From Polytrichum commune (taxonomy: Eukaryota > Streptophyta > Polytrichopsida > Polytrichales > Polytrichaceae): a DNA stretch of 64,000 nucleotides. Made by a program: the position numbers and the translations under genes. The stretch lies in NCBI GenBank assembly GCA_950295325.1, contig OX485803.1, positions 60,529,554 to 60,593,553 of the forward strand. Reading direction: 5' to 3'. Shown one piece after another: positions 21,751 through 29,600 of the stretch (within the stretch, counting starts at the first letter, position 1; every line of letters begins with the position of its first letter). A model generated the notes under the pieces. It saw nothing but the letters and a program-made list of their open reading frames with translations, did not search any database and had not been told where the DNA came from.

Positions 21751-22290
21751 TCCTGCCCATTCACAGAATTTGTCTAGTTTGTTGAGTTGTGTTTGTAGTG
21801 TCTCTAGTTTATTGGCGATTGCTGCTAGGTCATCTGCATATGCTGCTGATGAGATTTTTTATTTTAGATGTATCAAAAGTGTATCAATTATTCCCTTGTT
21901 GTAGCCATCTGAGGAGGGGTTCTAGGAATATGATAAATAGATATGGGCTAAGGGTATCACCTTGTATTGTGCCTCTTTAAATGGGGATTGGTAAGGTTTT
22001 ACCGAAGTGTTCACCAGTGAATATTGTTGAGGATTGTGAATATATGTTTCCTATGAAATTTATGGAGTCAGTGAGATATCCCAGATCTTTCATTATGGCT
22101 AAAAGTCTGGCGTGATCAATGGAGCCGAAGGCGTTTTTGAAGTCAATGTAAATGATATATATATCTTGGTTCGTGAGTCTTGCGTCTTCAAGTGCTGTTA
22201 TTAATAATTGGATTTGTCTAGAAGTGCTTCTCTCTGCTCTAAACCCTTCTTGACTATCGTGTAATATTTGGTATTTTCTCCATACGCTGA
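21751..22290 (-). pseudogene. LINE reverse transcriptase palm (damaged)
   Basis: Read in its coding frames this gives SQEGFRAERSTSRQIQLL, the motif A block IYIDFKNAFGSIDHARLL, the motif B block RGTIQGDTLSPYLF, and motif C AYADDLAAIANKL. Motif C is intact at about 21825-21845. Lesions: a TAA at 21977-21979 just before motif B, a TGA at 21884-21886, and a shift in the A-rich stretch at about 21855-21865. Catalytic aspartates in motifs A and C are still encoded. Confidence 0.8.
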
Positions 22291-23172
22291 TAGGATAGAA
22301 GTTAATGTATTCGTGCAGAATTTATATATAGTGTTAGCTAGTGCAATAGGTCCATGGTTTGTTAGTTGTGATGGGTTACTTTTTTTGTATAATAAAACTG
22401 TTAGACTGGTTTTCCATGAAGTAGGGATTTGTTTTTGTTTATAACAATGTTTAAAAAATAGGAAGAGTAATTTATGGAAGCGTGGGGGCATGTTTTTTAG
22501 TATTGAATTGGGTATTTTGTCTGGGCCAGGGGCTTTGTTATTACTTAGGTTTTTAAGACAAAAGTCGTATATTTTTTTATCAAAATACGTGTGTAGGGGG
22601 GTTTGGGGTTCTTCTCGTTTGTCAATGATGTATCCGTCTAAGTTATGCCATGGATATTGCCGGACTCCACATGTGCAGTGTAGTGGGTGTGTATTTTGAT
22701 ATTGGCATGTGGGAACTGTAGGGCGGTTACTGATGGATTGTTGCGTGTATATTTCTGCTGCGATGTTTTCTGGGTTAGTTAATATATTATTTTGTCTATC
22801 AATGATGGAGTCCAGGGGTGAGGTTTCAGTGTTCTTGAAGACTTTTCGATTTATCATTTTGGGGTTTTTTTCATACATTTGACGGTATTTTGATACGGCC
22901 TTTAGAATGCAGTCTTTGGTGTATTTTGTGGTAATTTTCCTGGCTTCTTTATTTGCATTTTTTACGATGGTTGCTATGGCATCAATCCATTCATTAGGAG
23001 ATGTCGTTATAACAGGTGGGTGTGGGATGTTTGTGTGTTGGTGGTTTCGTATATCGGTGAGGATGGGGTGTGCTTGCCAGAGTGGATCGTGTTGTACAAT
23101 GTATATGGTTTTCCTGATGAGGTGATATGTGTTGAGGTGTCTTTTCCATTTTCTCGCAAGTTTGCGTGGCAA
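22201..23172 (-). CDS. LINE ORF2: RT fingers and linker
   Basis: 323 open codons. The N-terminal two thirds are the EN-RT linker (RKLARKWKRHLNTYHL and similar). RT begins near LSNNKAPGPDKIPNSILK and continues WKTSLTVLLYKKSNP and GPIALANTIYK, the conserved blocks 1 and 2 of LINE RTs. The frame is lost near 22290: the shadow ending EQREALLDKSNY overlies the true frame SQEGFRAERS. Upstream the same frame continues to about 23460. Confidence 0.8.
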   Translation of the reverse strand: MPRKLARKWKRHLNTYHLIRKTIYIVQHDPLWQAHPILTDIRNHQHTNIPHPPVITTSPNEWIDAIATIVKNANKEARKITTKYTKDCILKAVSKYRQMYEKNPKMINRKVFKNTETSPLDSIIDRQNNILTNPENIAAEIYTQQSISNRPTVPTCQYQNTHPLHCTCGVRQYPWHNLDGYIIDKREEPQTPLHTYFDKKIYDFCLKNLSNNKAPGPDKIPNSILKNMPPRFHKLLFLFFKHCYKQKQIPTSWKTSLTVLLYKKSNPSQLTNHGPIALANTIYKFCTNTLTSILSAYGENTKYYTIVKKGLEQREALLDKSNY

Positions 23173-23254
23173 AAACCCACATTGTTGTGATGTTATGTTC
23201 GTAAGGTTGGGTAGTGGGTCTGCTTTACAAGTTTCTTCAATTGTTTTTGAAATT

Positions 23255-23884
23255 TTATATACAATGTGGTCGAATGTTGTACAGGCTTCCGCCCATTGAT
23301 CCGGGCTTAAGTGTTGGTGGTTTTCGAGTATGGTGGTAAGGGCTTTTATTTGTGCAGAGTTTTCTTCGAAGAATGTTATGTTGAATTTTTCGATGTTTTC
23401 TGGTGGTATTGGGTTTAGTATTATAGTTGGTGACGTGTTTGTGGGGGGATGGGGATCTGGCTATAAGGGTGTTGTGGGGGATATGTAGTACAACTGGATA
23501 ATGGTCTGAGTTTAGATTCATGTTTATGTTTGTGGTAGAAATGAATTTGATGTTGTCTGGTGAATGAATGTAGAATCCATCTATTAGACTTGTTGATGTG
23601 TAATTATAGCCTCCTTGTCTGGAGATGCTAGTGTTAGTTGGGATATATTCTAGGTTGAGTGATGCGGTGAAAATTTTCCATTGGTACTTCTTCTTGTGGG
23701 GGGTGTTAATGTTGTTATTTTGTCTGCCTCTAAGTGTTATATCTCGGTTAAAGTCCCCACATAATGTATACATGTGATTGGGGTGTATAGTGATTTCGTT
23801 AGTGATTTCGTTCTTAAGGTGTGGAATGAGGCATGTATCTTCTAAGTGTGTAGGCATGTACATATGTATGATTAGCCAAGGCAT
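23255..23884 (-). CDS. LINE ORF2: APE endonuclease C-terminal half
   Basis: The open stretch holds the endonuclease motifs TLCGDFN (catalytic Asp and Asn) and NSDHYPVVLHI (Ser-Asp-His). It is in the same frame as 24017-25189; only a TAG at 24017-24019 separates them, and the bases between still encode TPGRGGLLTLIH-type endonuclease sequence. A one-base shift near 23465 ends the true frame, so the last 60 or so codons here are out of frame. Confidence 0.8.
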   Translation of the reverse strand: MPWLIIHMYMPTHLEDTCLIPHLKNEITNEITIHPNHMYTLCGDFNRDITLRGRQNNNINTPHKKKYQWKIFTASLNLEYIPTNTSISRQGGYNYTSTSLIDGFYIHSPDNIKFISTTNINMNLNSDHYPVVLHIPHNTLIARSPSPHKHVTNYNTKPNTTRKHRKIQHNILRRKLCTNKSPYHHTRKPPTLKPGSMGGSLYNIRPHCI

Positions 23885-24016
23885 TAGTGGATGGTTGTTT
23901 ATTTTAATTATTTGTAGGTATGGGGATATATTTACTGGCGTGGGAATTTTGGTGATATTCCCAGGGAATGTATATTTCTTGTGGATAAGTGTGAGTAAGC
24001 CTCCTCTTCCGGGAGT

Positions 24017-25189
24017 CTAAGACATTCTTTGTTGTATGCATCTTGTGAGTGCATGTGTGTTGTTGAAAATGAGTTTAAATTCCGGAAATAGGTTTTGTAT
24101 GTATTTTGTAGATTTATTTGCAGTTAGTTTGGTTTTTTGGATATGTATGATTGCTGTGTTGTTTAGCGAGTTATTTATTAGGCTTTGTAGGTTTGGTAAT
24201 GATGTGTTGAGTGATGACGCATTCCATGTTATTATGTTTGTTTCGTGCTCGGTGTCGGTGTTAATTCTTGGGGTTGGTGTGGGAGTAGCTGGGGGTGGGG
24301 GTGGGTGTGAATATTCGTTGATGCTTTCTAGGCATCGGAGTGCTTCGGTGATCAATTGATTTGGGAGGAAGGGAAATTTATTTTGAAGGGTGATTGGTGT
24401 TGGTGTAGTATCTTGGTTGTGGATAAATTCATATATCTCTGTGTGTATTGAAATTTTTGGGTATATTATATCTTGATTGTTTTCTACAAAAGTTGTATAG
24501 GGGTGAGGTGTTGATATGTGCCTTTCGGGGGGGTTGGTGAGGTTGGCCAGTCTAATAATCAATGTGTTCGTCCATATGTTATTAAAGTGGTAATTTTGGG
24601 GTTGGGCTAGTATGTTATTGCATGTGTCTATTGAGGGGTGGATGGTGATGATTAGAGCGTATAGCATATGGGTTAGTGGTGATTGCCTTTGTGTTTGGAT
24701 ATATTGATGTAGATGCGGGTAGGTGGTTATTGCTTGAGGGTGTAGTGGGTGTGTGTTTTTTAGTATGGGGGCAAATGTGTTTGCTATGTGTTGGTATTCA
24801 GGTTGTAGTTTTATAGTGTTTGGAATGAAGTAGACGTTGGCTCTTTTTTTATGTATAGCAGGGTGTGTATGTAGGATATTAGGCATTGGTCCGGGGTTGG
24901 GTTCTATGTCCCCGCATTTTAGTAATTCTAGTTTGTTAATAAAGTAGTATCCGTGGGAATGGAGTGCTTTTGGATTTTTCATGTTTGTTTTTAGATATAT
25001 TATGATTGTGAACTTGGTTGTAGTAAAGAGGTTAGGTATAGCGGGTATGATGTTTTCTATTTGTTTGGGTGAGAAGTATGAGTTTGTATTTTTTATAGAT
25101 TTTTGGCTTGTTATTGAGTTAGGTCTCCAGTTATTTATGAAGTGGTATGTGTTATTATTTGTGTGGCGAGGCCGGTAGGCCGAGGCCAT
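24017..25189 (-). CDS. LINE ORF2 N-terminal part: 2A motif and endonuclease start
   Basis: 390 codons from an ATG in GGCCTCGGCC context to a TAG. Residues 93-101 are GDIEPNPGP, the complete 2A consensus D(V/I)ExNPGP, preceded by LELLKC as in known LINE 2As. A Pro- and Thr-rich linker follows. The APE endonuclease begins at about residue 317 with ITWNASSL (W322, N323). The motif that normally reads QET is IQKTKL here, so the metal-binding Glu is Lys at about residue 352. A 2A would release a peptide of 100 residues during translation. Confidence 0.85.
   Translation of the reverse strand: MASAYRPRHTNNNTYHFINNWRPNSITSQKSIKNTNSYFSPKQIENIIPAIPNLFTTTKFTIIIYLKTNMKNPKALHSHGYYFINKLELLKCGDIEPNPGPMPNILHTHPAIHKKRANVYFIPNTIKLQPEYQHIANTFAPILKNTHPLHPQAITTYPHLHQYIQTQRQSPLTHMLYALIITIHPSIDTCNNILAQPQNYHFNNIWTNTLIIRLANLTNPPERHISTPHPYTTFVENNQDIIYPKISIHTEIYEFIHNQDTTPTPITLQNKFPFLPNQLITEALRCLESINEYSHPPPPPATPTPTPRINTDTEHETNIITWNASSLNTSLPNLQSLINNSLNNTAIIHIQKTKLTANKSTKYIQNLFPEFKLIFNNTHALTRCIQQRMS
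24887..24913 (-). other. 2A ribosome-skipping motif (GDIEPNPGP)
   Basis: Nine codons encode Gly-Asp-Ile-Glu-Pro-Asn-Pro-Gly-Pro. Every residue of the 2A consensus is present. In known 2As the bond between the last Gly and Pro is not made, and translation continues from Pro. The same motif occurs at the N-terminus of ORF2 in several animal and trypanosome LINEs. Confidence 0.9.
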
Positions 25190-25487
25190 TGTATCTTTTG
25201 GGTGAGGTTGGTATTTTGAATGAGGGTTTAATAGGTGTTTGAAATAGGGTTTGTGATGGTGTTTGATGTTGAGGTGAGGTTTATTTAAGGTGAGTAGTTT
25301 ATATTTACTTTTTGTGAATAGATTAGGTAAGGCAATTATTGTTTTTTATGTAGTTTTTGGGAGGTAGTGTATAGGTTTAGTATGTTGGTGGGTAGGCTTT
25401 GTGATTGTGTTAATGATGGGGTTGAGGGAGTGGTAGTGTATATATCTTGTTAGTTTTATTTTGTGGCGATGCCGGTTGGCCGAGGCC
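25162..25487. repeat. Two copies of a GC-rich motif 300 bp apart at the LINE 5' end
   Basis: TGTGGCGAGGCCGGTAGGCCGAGGCC (25162-25187, over the ORF2 start) recurs with two changes at 25462-25487. The spacing is exactly 300 bp. This suggests a decayed tandem duplication of the 5' region, as some LINEs carry multiple 5' monomers. Confidence 0.6.
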
Positions 25488-25603
25488 GTATTGTGTACTT
25501 TGTTGTGTTGGATAGGATATTGTTGTATTGTGAGTAAATAGATTTGTTTTTGTGAGGTGTTGGGGGGGTTTTCTTTGTGAATTTTTGTTGTTATAGTATT
25601 CAT
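25346..25603 (-). other. Short ORF in the LINE 5' region
   Basis: 85 codons with the same G-poor composition as ORF2. It contains ASANRHRH, similar to the ASAYRPRH start of ORF2. It is more likely a duplicated, untranslated ORF2 start than a real ORF1. No domain recognised. Confidence 0.3.
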
Positions 25604-25725
25604 GAATACTATAGGTAGGGTTTTATTTTTATTATATATTAATAATTTAAATTTGTTTTTGTTTTTAGTATATAAATATACTATAAGTAATTTATAATTG
25701 TACGCCGCCGGGATGTTTGTCGAAA

Positions 25726-27318
25726 TTAGTTTGTCAAATCCATATTGTTTTCAATTTCCGATATGTCCGGATGAGCCGCTTCGATAGCATCCAAGGTAAT
25801 CTTCATTTGCCTTTGAAGGAGTTGTATTTGGAGCTTGGAATTCTTGTTTGACTCTGCTTGCACATGGTCGGCATAAACTTTTGCCTCTTGCACAATCTCA
25901 CCTTTAAGGTTCACCATTTCCTTTCGTATTTCATCCGTCCCTTTTTTTACCGCTGCTTCTACTATCTTGTTGAGATCTTTGTTGGTGATGTTTTGGTGCG
26001 GTCCATTCTCCAGAGCTTGGATGGTGTTTGCAAGTGCGGTGTTCACGTCTGAAAATCCAAGTCTAACTAGCTCTTCTTTACTAGGTGCATTTATCCCGTC
26101 TAGACTTTTTGGATGGGGGGTAAATTCAACATATTTACCAAATATTTTTTCATTTTTCTTAACAAATTTCTTGTAGACAAACGAGTTGAGGCATTGGACA
26201 TTGCATGAGCCCGTATGCTTCCCGTTCTCAAGTCTAAAGTAAAAACCGAGAACATTTAGTTCTCCCATGCATTTTCGGATTCCTTCTTCGATTTGCATGG
26301 TTGTTTTTACCTTACTGAGGTTACGGGCAATTAGAATGAGTGCATTCTTTCGGGCTTTATCATCTTCTGAGAGTTTTTCGTTACTTGCAAAGTTTACATC
26401 TACTATTTCATTGAAAAACGAAAGTTTGAGTGCTTTAATTCTTTTGGCTTCCTCTGGAGAGGGTGCTTTGATCCAAGCAAACTCTGCATCCGCCGATTTT
26501 TGCACATTCGTTATTTCAAAGTCAAGGCCTCGTCGAAATCCATCCCCAACTATTTCTACAAACAAATCATACCATTCTTTACCCTTGATTGACGGGGTTG
26601 TGACTTTGACGGAGAGCATGGATGCAATTGCAATGGTATCAAAGGATTTACACACTTTGCCTATAGCATGTGTAAATTGGCCAAGCTTGAGGATGAAAGG
26701 TCTCAATCCACAGAGAAGGCCATATCCATCCATTTCAGGGTTTTTAAGGTGGAGTTTAATAATTCCACTCCATCTTTTGGTCCCATAAAAACAAAGGACA
26801 GCTATGGACTCCCCTAGGACTTCCCCGACCTCTATCTTCATTGTTTTTAGTCTATCCTTTGTTAAGTTGAGTATCACATCTCTATCCAATTCTATTCTTT
26901 CAATTTCAAAATGGAAAGATATGTGATAGTCCAAAGCAAATCCATGGTCACCCACTTCCACATCTGAAGGAATCTGGGTGAGATTGTAAGTGCTCTTATG
27001 TAGATTATGATTTGTCACAACTCTAACATTCCATACATCTCCTAAGCATTTGAGGCAAGTATAACTAAAAGCACAAGCATCTACCGTTACTACCACGGAT
27101 GCATTATTTCTAATGGAACATTCATTTATGATATGAACATTAAGGTTGTTATACCATACCTTTGGATTTATGACGTTCTTATATGTGTTTTTAAAGCAAG
27201 AGTTTGTAAGGCATTCCCATGTGGTGTGAGAGTTGACACTATGAGAGTATATCCAGTATGGTGTGGCTAGTACTAGCCACATAATGATAACAAGGTAGGT
27301 TGCATATGCAACCTTCAT
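25726..27318 (-). CDS. Unknown 530-residue protein, intact and intronless
   Basis: No family is recognised. The N-terminus has a hydrophobic stretch (about residues 8-25) that could be a signal peptide or anchor, then a Cys-containing region (about 36-95) with several N-x-S/T sites. Residues about 325-410 show a beta-alpha-beta-beta-alpha-beta pattern like an RRM (ALILIARNL, ENGKHTGSCNVQCLN, KYVEFTPHP). A conserved-looking block GINAPSKEELVRLGFSDVNT is followed by a coiled coil (about 455-520). Composition is balanced, unlike the adjoining LINE, whose 5' end lies 45 bp past this stop. It could be the ORF1 of a different retroelement or a host gene. It is the only long undamaged ORF in the window. 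Confidence 0.7.
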   Translation of the reverse strand: MKVAYATYLVIIMWLVLATPYWIYSHSVNSHTTWECLTNSCFKNTYKNVINPKVWYNNLNVHIINECSIRNNASVVVTVDACAFSYTCLKCLGDVWNVRVVTNHNLHKSTYNLTQIPSDVEVGDHGFALDYHISFHFEIERIELDRDVILNLTKDRLKTMKIEVGEVLGESIAVLCFYGTKRWSGIIKLHLKNPEMDGYGLLCGLRPFILKLGQFTHAIGKVCKSFDTIAIASMLSVKVTTPSIKGKEWYDLFVEIVGDGFRRGLDFEITNVQKSADAEFAWIKAPSPEEAKRIKALKLSFFNEIVDVNFASNEKLSEDDKARKNALILIARNLSKVKTTMQIEEGIRKCMGELNVLGFYFRLENGKHTGSCNVQCLNSFVYKKFVKKNEKIFGKYVEFTPHPKSLDGINAPSKEELVRLGFSDVNTALANTIQALENGPHQNITNKDLNKIVEAAVKKGTDEIRKEMVNLKGEIVQEAKVYADHVQAESNKNSKLQIQLLQRQMKITLDAIEAAHPDISEIENNMDLTN

Positions 27319-28092
27319 TTTGCTTACTATCCTAACAAACCTATCAATGCTATGATGTGTCTAAGACTATGTGTGTGCCTATGTGCAAATAATGAGAAAA
27401 CAAATTAACGTGTAAACTTACCAAGCGGATGAAGGGCAGCAAAACTACTTCTACTTTTAGGGAGCAAAAAAGAAGCTAAGTGCCTAGTTAACTAATGTGT
27501 GTGTGTGTTTCTAATTGATTAAGTGTGTATCTACTGTGATTTTAGTTTGTTTCGTTTGTGTGTGTGTTCTCTATGTGTCTAAGTGCCTATCTAAGTGGGG
27601 TTTTTGAGTGATACCTGGTTTAACACGGGCAGTATTTTGTTGGAGTTGCTCCTCTCCTTCGCAGCACCTCGAACTCCCTCCTACCTGGGATGGGGTTTTG
27701 TCGCGCAGTGATCCTTCAACAACTCGACTTCTGTTGCGCCTCCAGTAGCTCCAAAGTTGATCACACCTCCGCAGCGGCTCTTGTTTAGTCGGCGCCAGTC
27801 AGCGTCAGTCGGCGGCAGTTCGCGGCAGTTTTACTGCAGACTGCGGGCAACAGTAGACTGCAACTCTCTTACCAACACTGTTTGCTGCTGGCTGATTGAA
27901 CACTGTGTCCGGGGTAGTAGATGTTTTGGTTAATCTCTTGTTGTAACAACTATCTTCTCTGCCCAATGGATACTTCTTTGGTTTCTGTAGGACTCTCTAA
28001 GTGTTACTCAATCAGTTTCTTCGAGAGAAAGCCGGTATTTGGCTCTTGAGTCTAAATATCAGAAAACCTTAATCTCAATAATGACTTTCTAT

Positions 28093-28790
28093 GATTCCCT
28101 TGCTACTATTCCGGGAGTGTAGTTTGTGTGTACGTTCTAAGATTAATTGAAAGATATGAGATCTAAAGAAGATGATGGGTGCTACTTCTCTCAAATGGAT
28201 CTAAGTTACACAAGAACTTGATTTCTCCACAAGAATGGGTTACTACGATTCTTTTGTAACTATTCCAGAAGTATAGTGTGTGTGTAGGATCTAAGATAAT
28301 TTGAAAAGAGGTGAGATTTAAAGAAGATGATGGGTGGTGCTTCTCTCAAATCGATCTAAGTTTTACAAAAACTTGATTTCTCCTCAAGAATCGGTTACTA
28401 CGATTCCCTTGCAACTATTCCAAAAGTGTAGTGTGTGTGTAGGATCTAAGATAAATTGAAAAGAGATGAGATCTAAAGAAGATGGTGGGTGGTGCTTCTC
28501 TCAAATCGATCTAAGTTTTACAAAAACTTGATTTCTCCTCAAGAATGGGTTACTACGATTCCCTTGCAACTATTCCAAAAAGTGTAGTGTGTGTGTAGGA
28601 TCTAAGATAGATTGAAAGAGATGAGATCTAAAGAAGATGGTGGGTGGTGCTTCTCTCCGATGGATCTAAGTTTTACAAAAACTTGATTTCTCCTCAAGAA
28701 TGGGTTACTACGATTCCCTTTCAACTATTCCAGAAGTAAAGTGTGTGTGTATGATCTAAGATAAATCAAAAGAGATGAGATCTACTACTA
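28093..28790. repeat. 155-bp tandem repeat, about 4.5 copies
   Basis: Units begin with GATTCCCTTGCAACTATTCC at 28093, 28247, 28402, 28557 and 28712, so the period is 154-155 bp. Each carries GTGTGTGTAGGATCTAAGAT and CTTGATTTCTCCTCAAGAAT. It is close upstream of the intact gene, so it may be a promoter repeat. Confidence 0.93.
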
Positions 28791-29425
28791 CTATTCAGTT
28801 ATGAGATCGAGAAAGCTTCTGTAACTCTTTCACTAACATAACACACATCTCCTGATCTATGTTGTCTTACAAAGCTCTCACTGTTGCGGTCTCTCACTTC
28901 GTATCAAGGGGCTGAAAAGAGTTTCGGTGCAGCGTGAAGAGTTTCGAACTTTCGGTGCAGGCAAGGTTTTTGGTGCCGATTCGAGTGTCTCTGGTCCGCT
29001 GCTGCCGTAGTCTGTAGCAGCTCCGGGTGGTGAGGCAGTGGGTATCGCGACTTCGGCTCGGTAGTCCCCCGGTGAAAATCGGTGCTCGTCCGCTTCAGTG
29101 GCTCTTCTCCGGCGGCGATCTGCTTCGGTGCTTCTGGTAGTCAGTCGGTTCTTCTTTCCTTTTCGCAGCAGCTCTCCTCAGTGTTGCATCGGCAGTGGGT
29201 CTCTTCGTCAACACGGGCAGTTTCTACTATGGCAACTATGCAGGAGAGTGGATCTTGTAACACTATGAATCTGTGAGATCTATAGTGAGCAGTTTTGGGT
29301 GATCTAAGGTGGAGCTGAGATGAGCATCTGCAAGAAACACACAAGAAGCAATAGAGAGTGTTGATAGGAAAACACGGTGAATGAGCTGGTTTGTGGGGCT
29401 TCTGGGGGAAGAGAGGGCGCAGAGG

Positions 29426-29432
29426 TTTTATA
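29426..29432 (-). promoter_or_regulatory. TATA box candidate
   Basis: TATAAAA on the minus strand (within CAATATAAAACC), followed by C- and T-rich sequence (CTCTGCGCCCTCTCTTCC) as at many plant start sites. It points toward the 530-codon gene 2.1 kb away. Functional linkage is inference. Confidence 0.4.
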
Positions 29433-29600
29433 TTGTTGCGTGGTGTCTCTTTGGTGTTTGGAAGAGGTGGGTGGCCAGGGAAGAGTAAAAGGAGCAACAA
29501 TTTGCCGCTCTTACCTTGACTCTTCCCCTACCTCCTACAGCCTCCCCGTCACACCTCCCAAGCTCCACTAGCCGCTCATTTTCTGATGATGTTTTACATC

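Larger units (their letters stand above)
16599..25681 (-). mobile_element. 2A-bearing LINE with RT and RNase H (interrupted)
   Basis: A minus-strand non-LTR retrotransposon. Order along its sense strand: 5' region (25681-25190), ORF2 with 2A, APE endonuclease, RT, chromo-like and PCIF1-like segments, RNase H and CCHC knuckle (25189-17099), then a non-coding 3' region. The sense strand is strikingly poor in G along its whole length, unlike the flanks. The candidate ends share a 7-bp repeat TATAAGT on the plus strand (16592-16598 and 25682-25688), with a run of six A on the sense strand before it; these ends are tentative. RNase H after RT is typical of the I, Jockey, R1 and Ingi group rather than of most plant LINEs. 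Confidence 0.85.
27319..29600 (-). other. Long 5' region of the 530-codon gene
   Basis: About 2.2 kb of non-coding sequence upstream of the intact ORF. It holds the 155-bp tandem array, GC-rich stretches with repeated CGGCAG-type words (27720-27890 and 28960-29210) and a TATA box near 29430. The phrase AACACGGGCAGT occurs at both 27618 and 29213. It could be a leader with introns or a retroelement end; no matching terminal repeat was found. Confidence 0.4.

Noticed and set aside
18287-24359. Several plus-strand ORFs of 60-107 codons rich in Val, Cys, Trp and Phe
   Set aside because: They are antisense shadows of the LINE ORF2, whose G-poor sense strand creates such frames.
26267-26788. Plus-strand ORF of 173 codons
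   Set aside because: Antisense of the intact 530-codon ORF; no domain.
25726-27318. The 530-codon gene as ORF1 of the adjacent LINE
   Set aside because: Its balanced base composition contrasts with the G-poor LINE, and the candidate LINE end lies between them; order and strand alone are not enough.
28093-28790. CRISPR-like regular repeats
   Set aside because: Contiguous 155-bp tandem units without spacers, in a eukaryotic context.
29141-29500. Minus-strand ORF of 119 codons, Leu/Pro/Cys-rich
   Set aside because: Lies in the GC-rich leader region; no domain and low-complexity composition.
27319-29600. Long terminal repeat of an LTR retrotransposon
   Set aside because: No second copy in the window, no primer-binding site or polypurine tract seen, and no gag-pol ORF.
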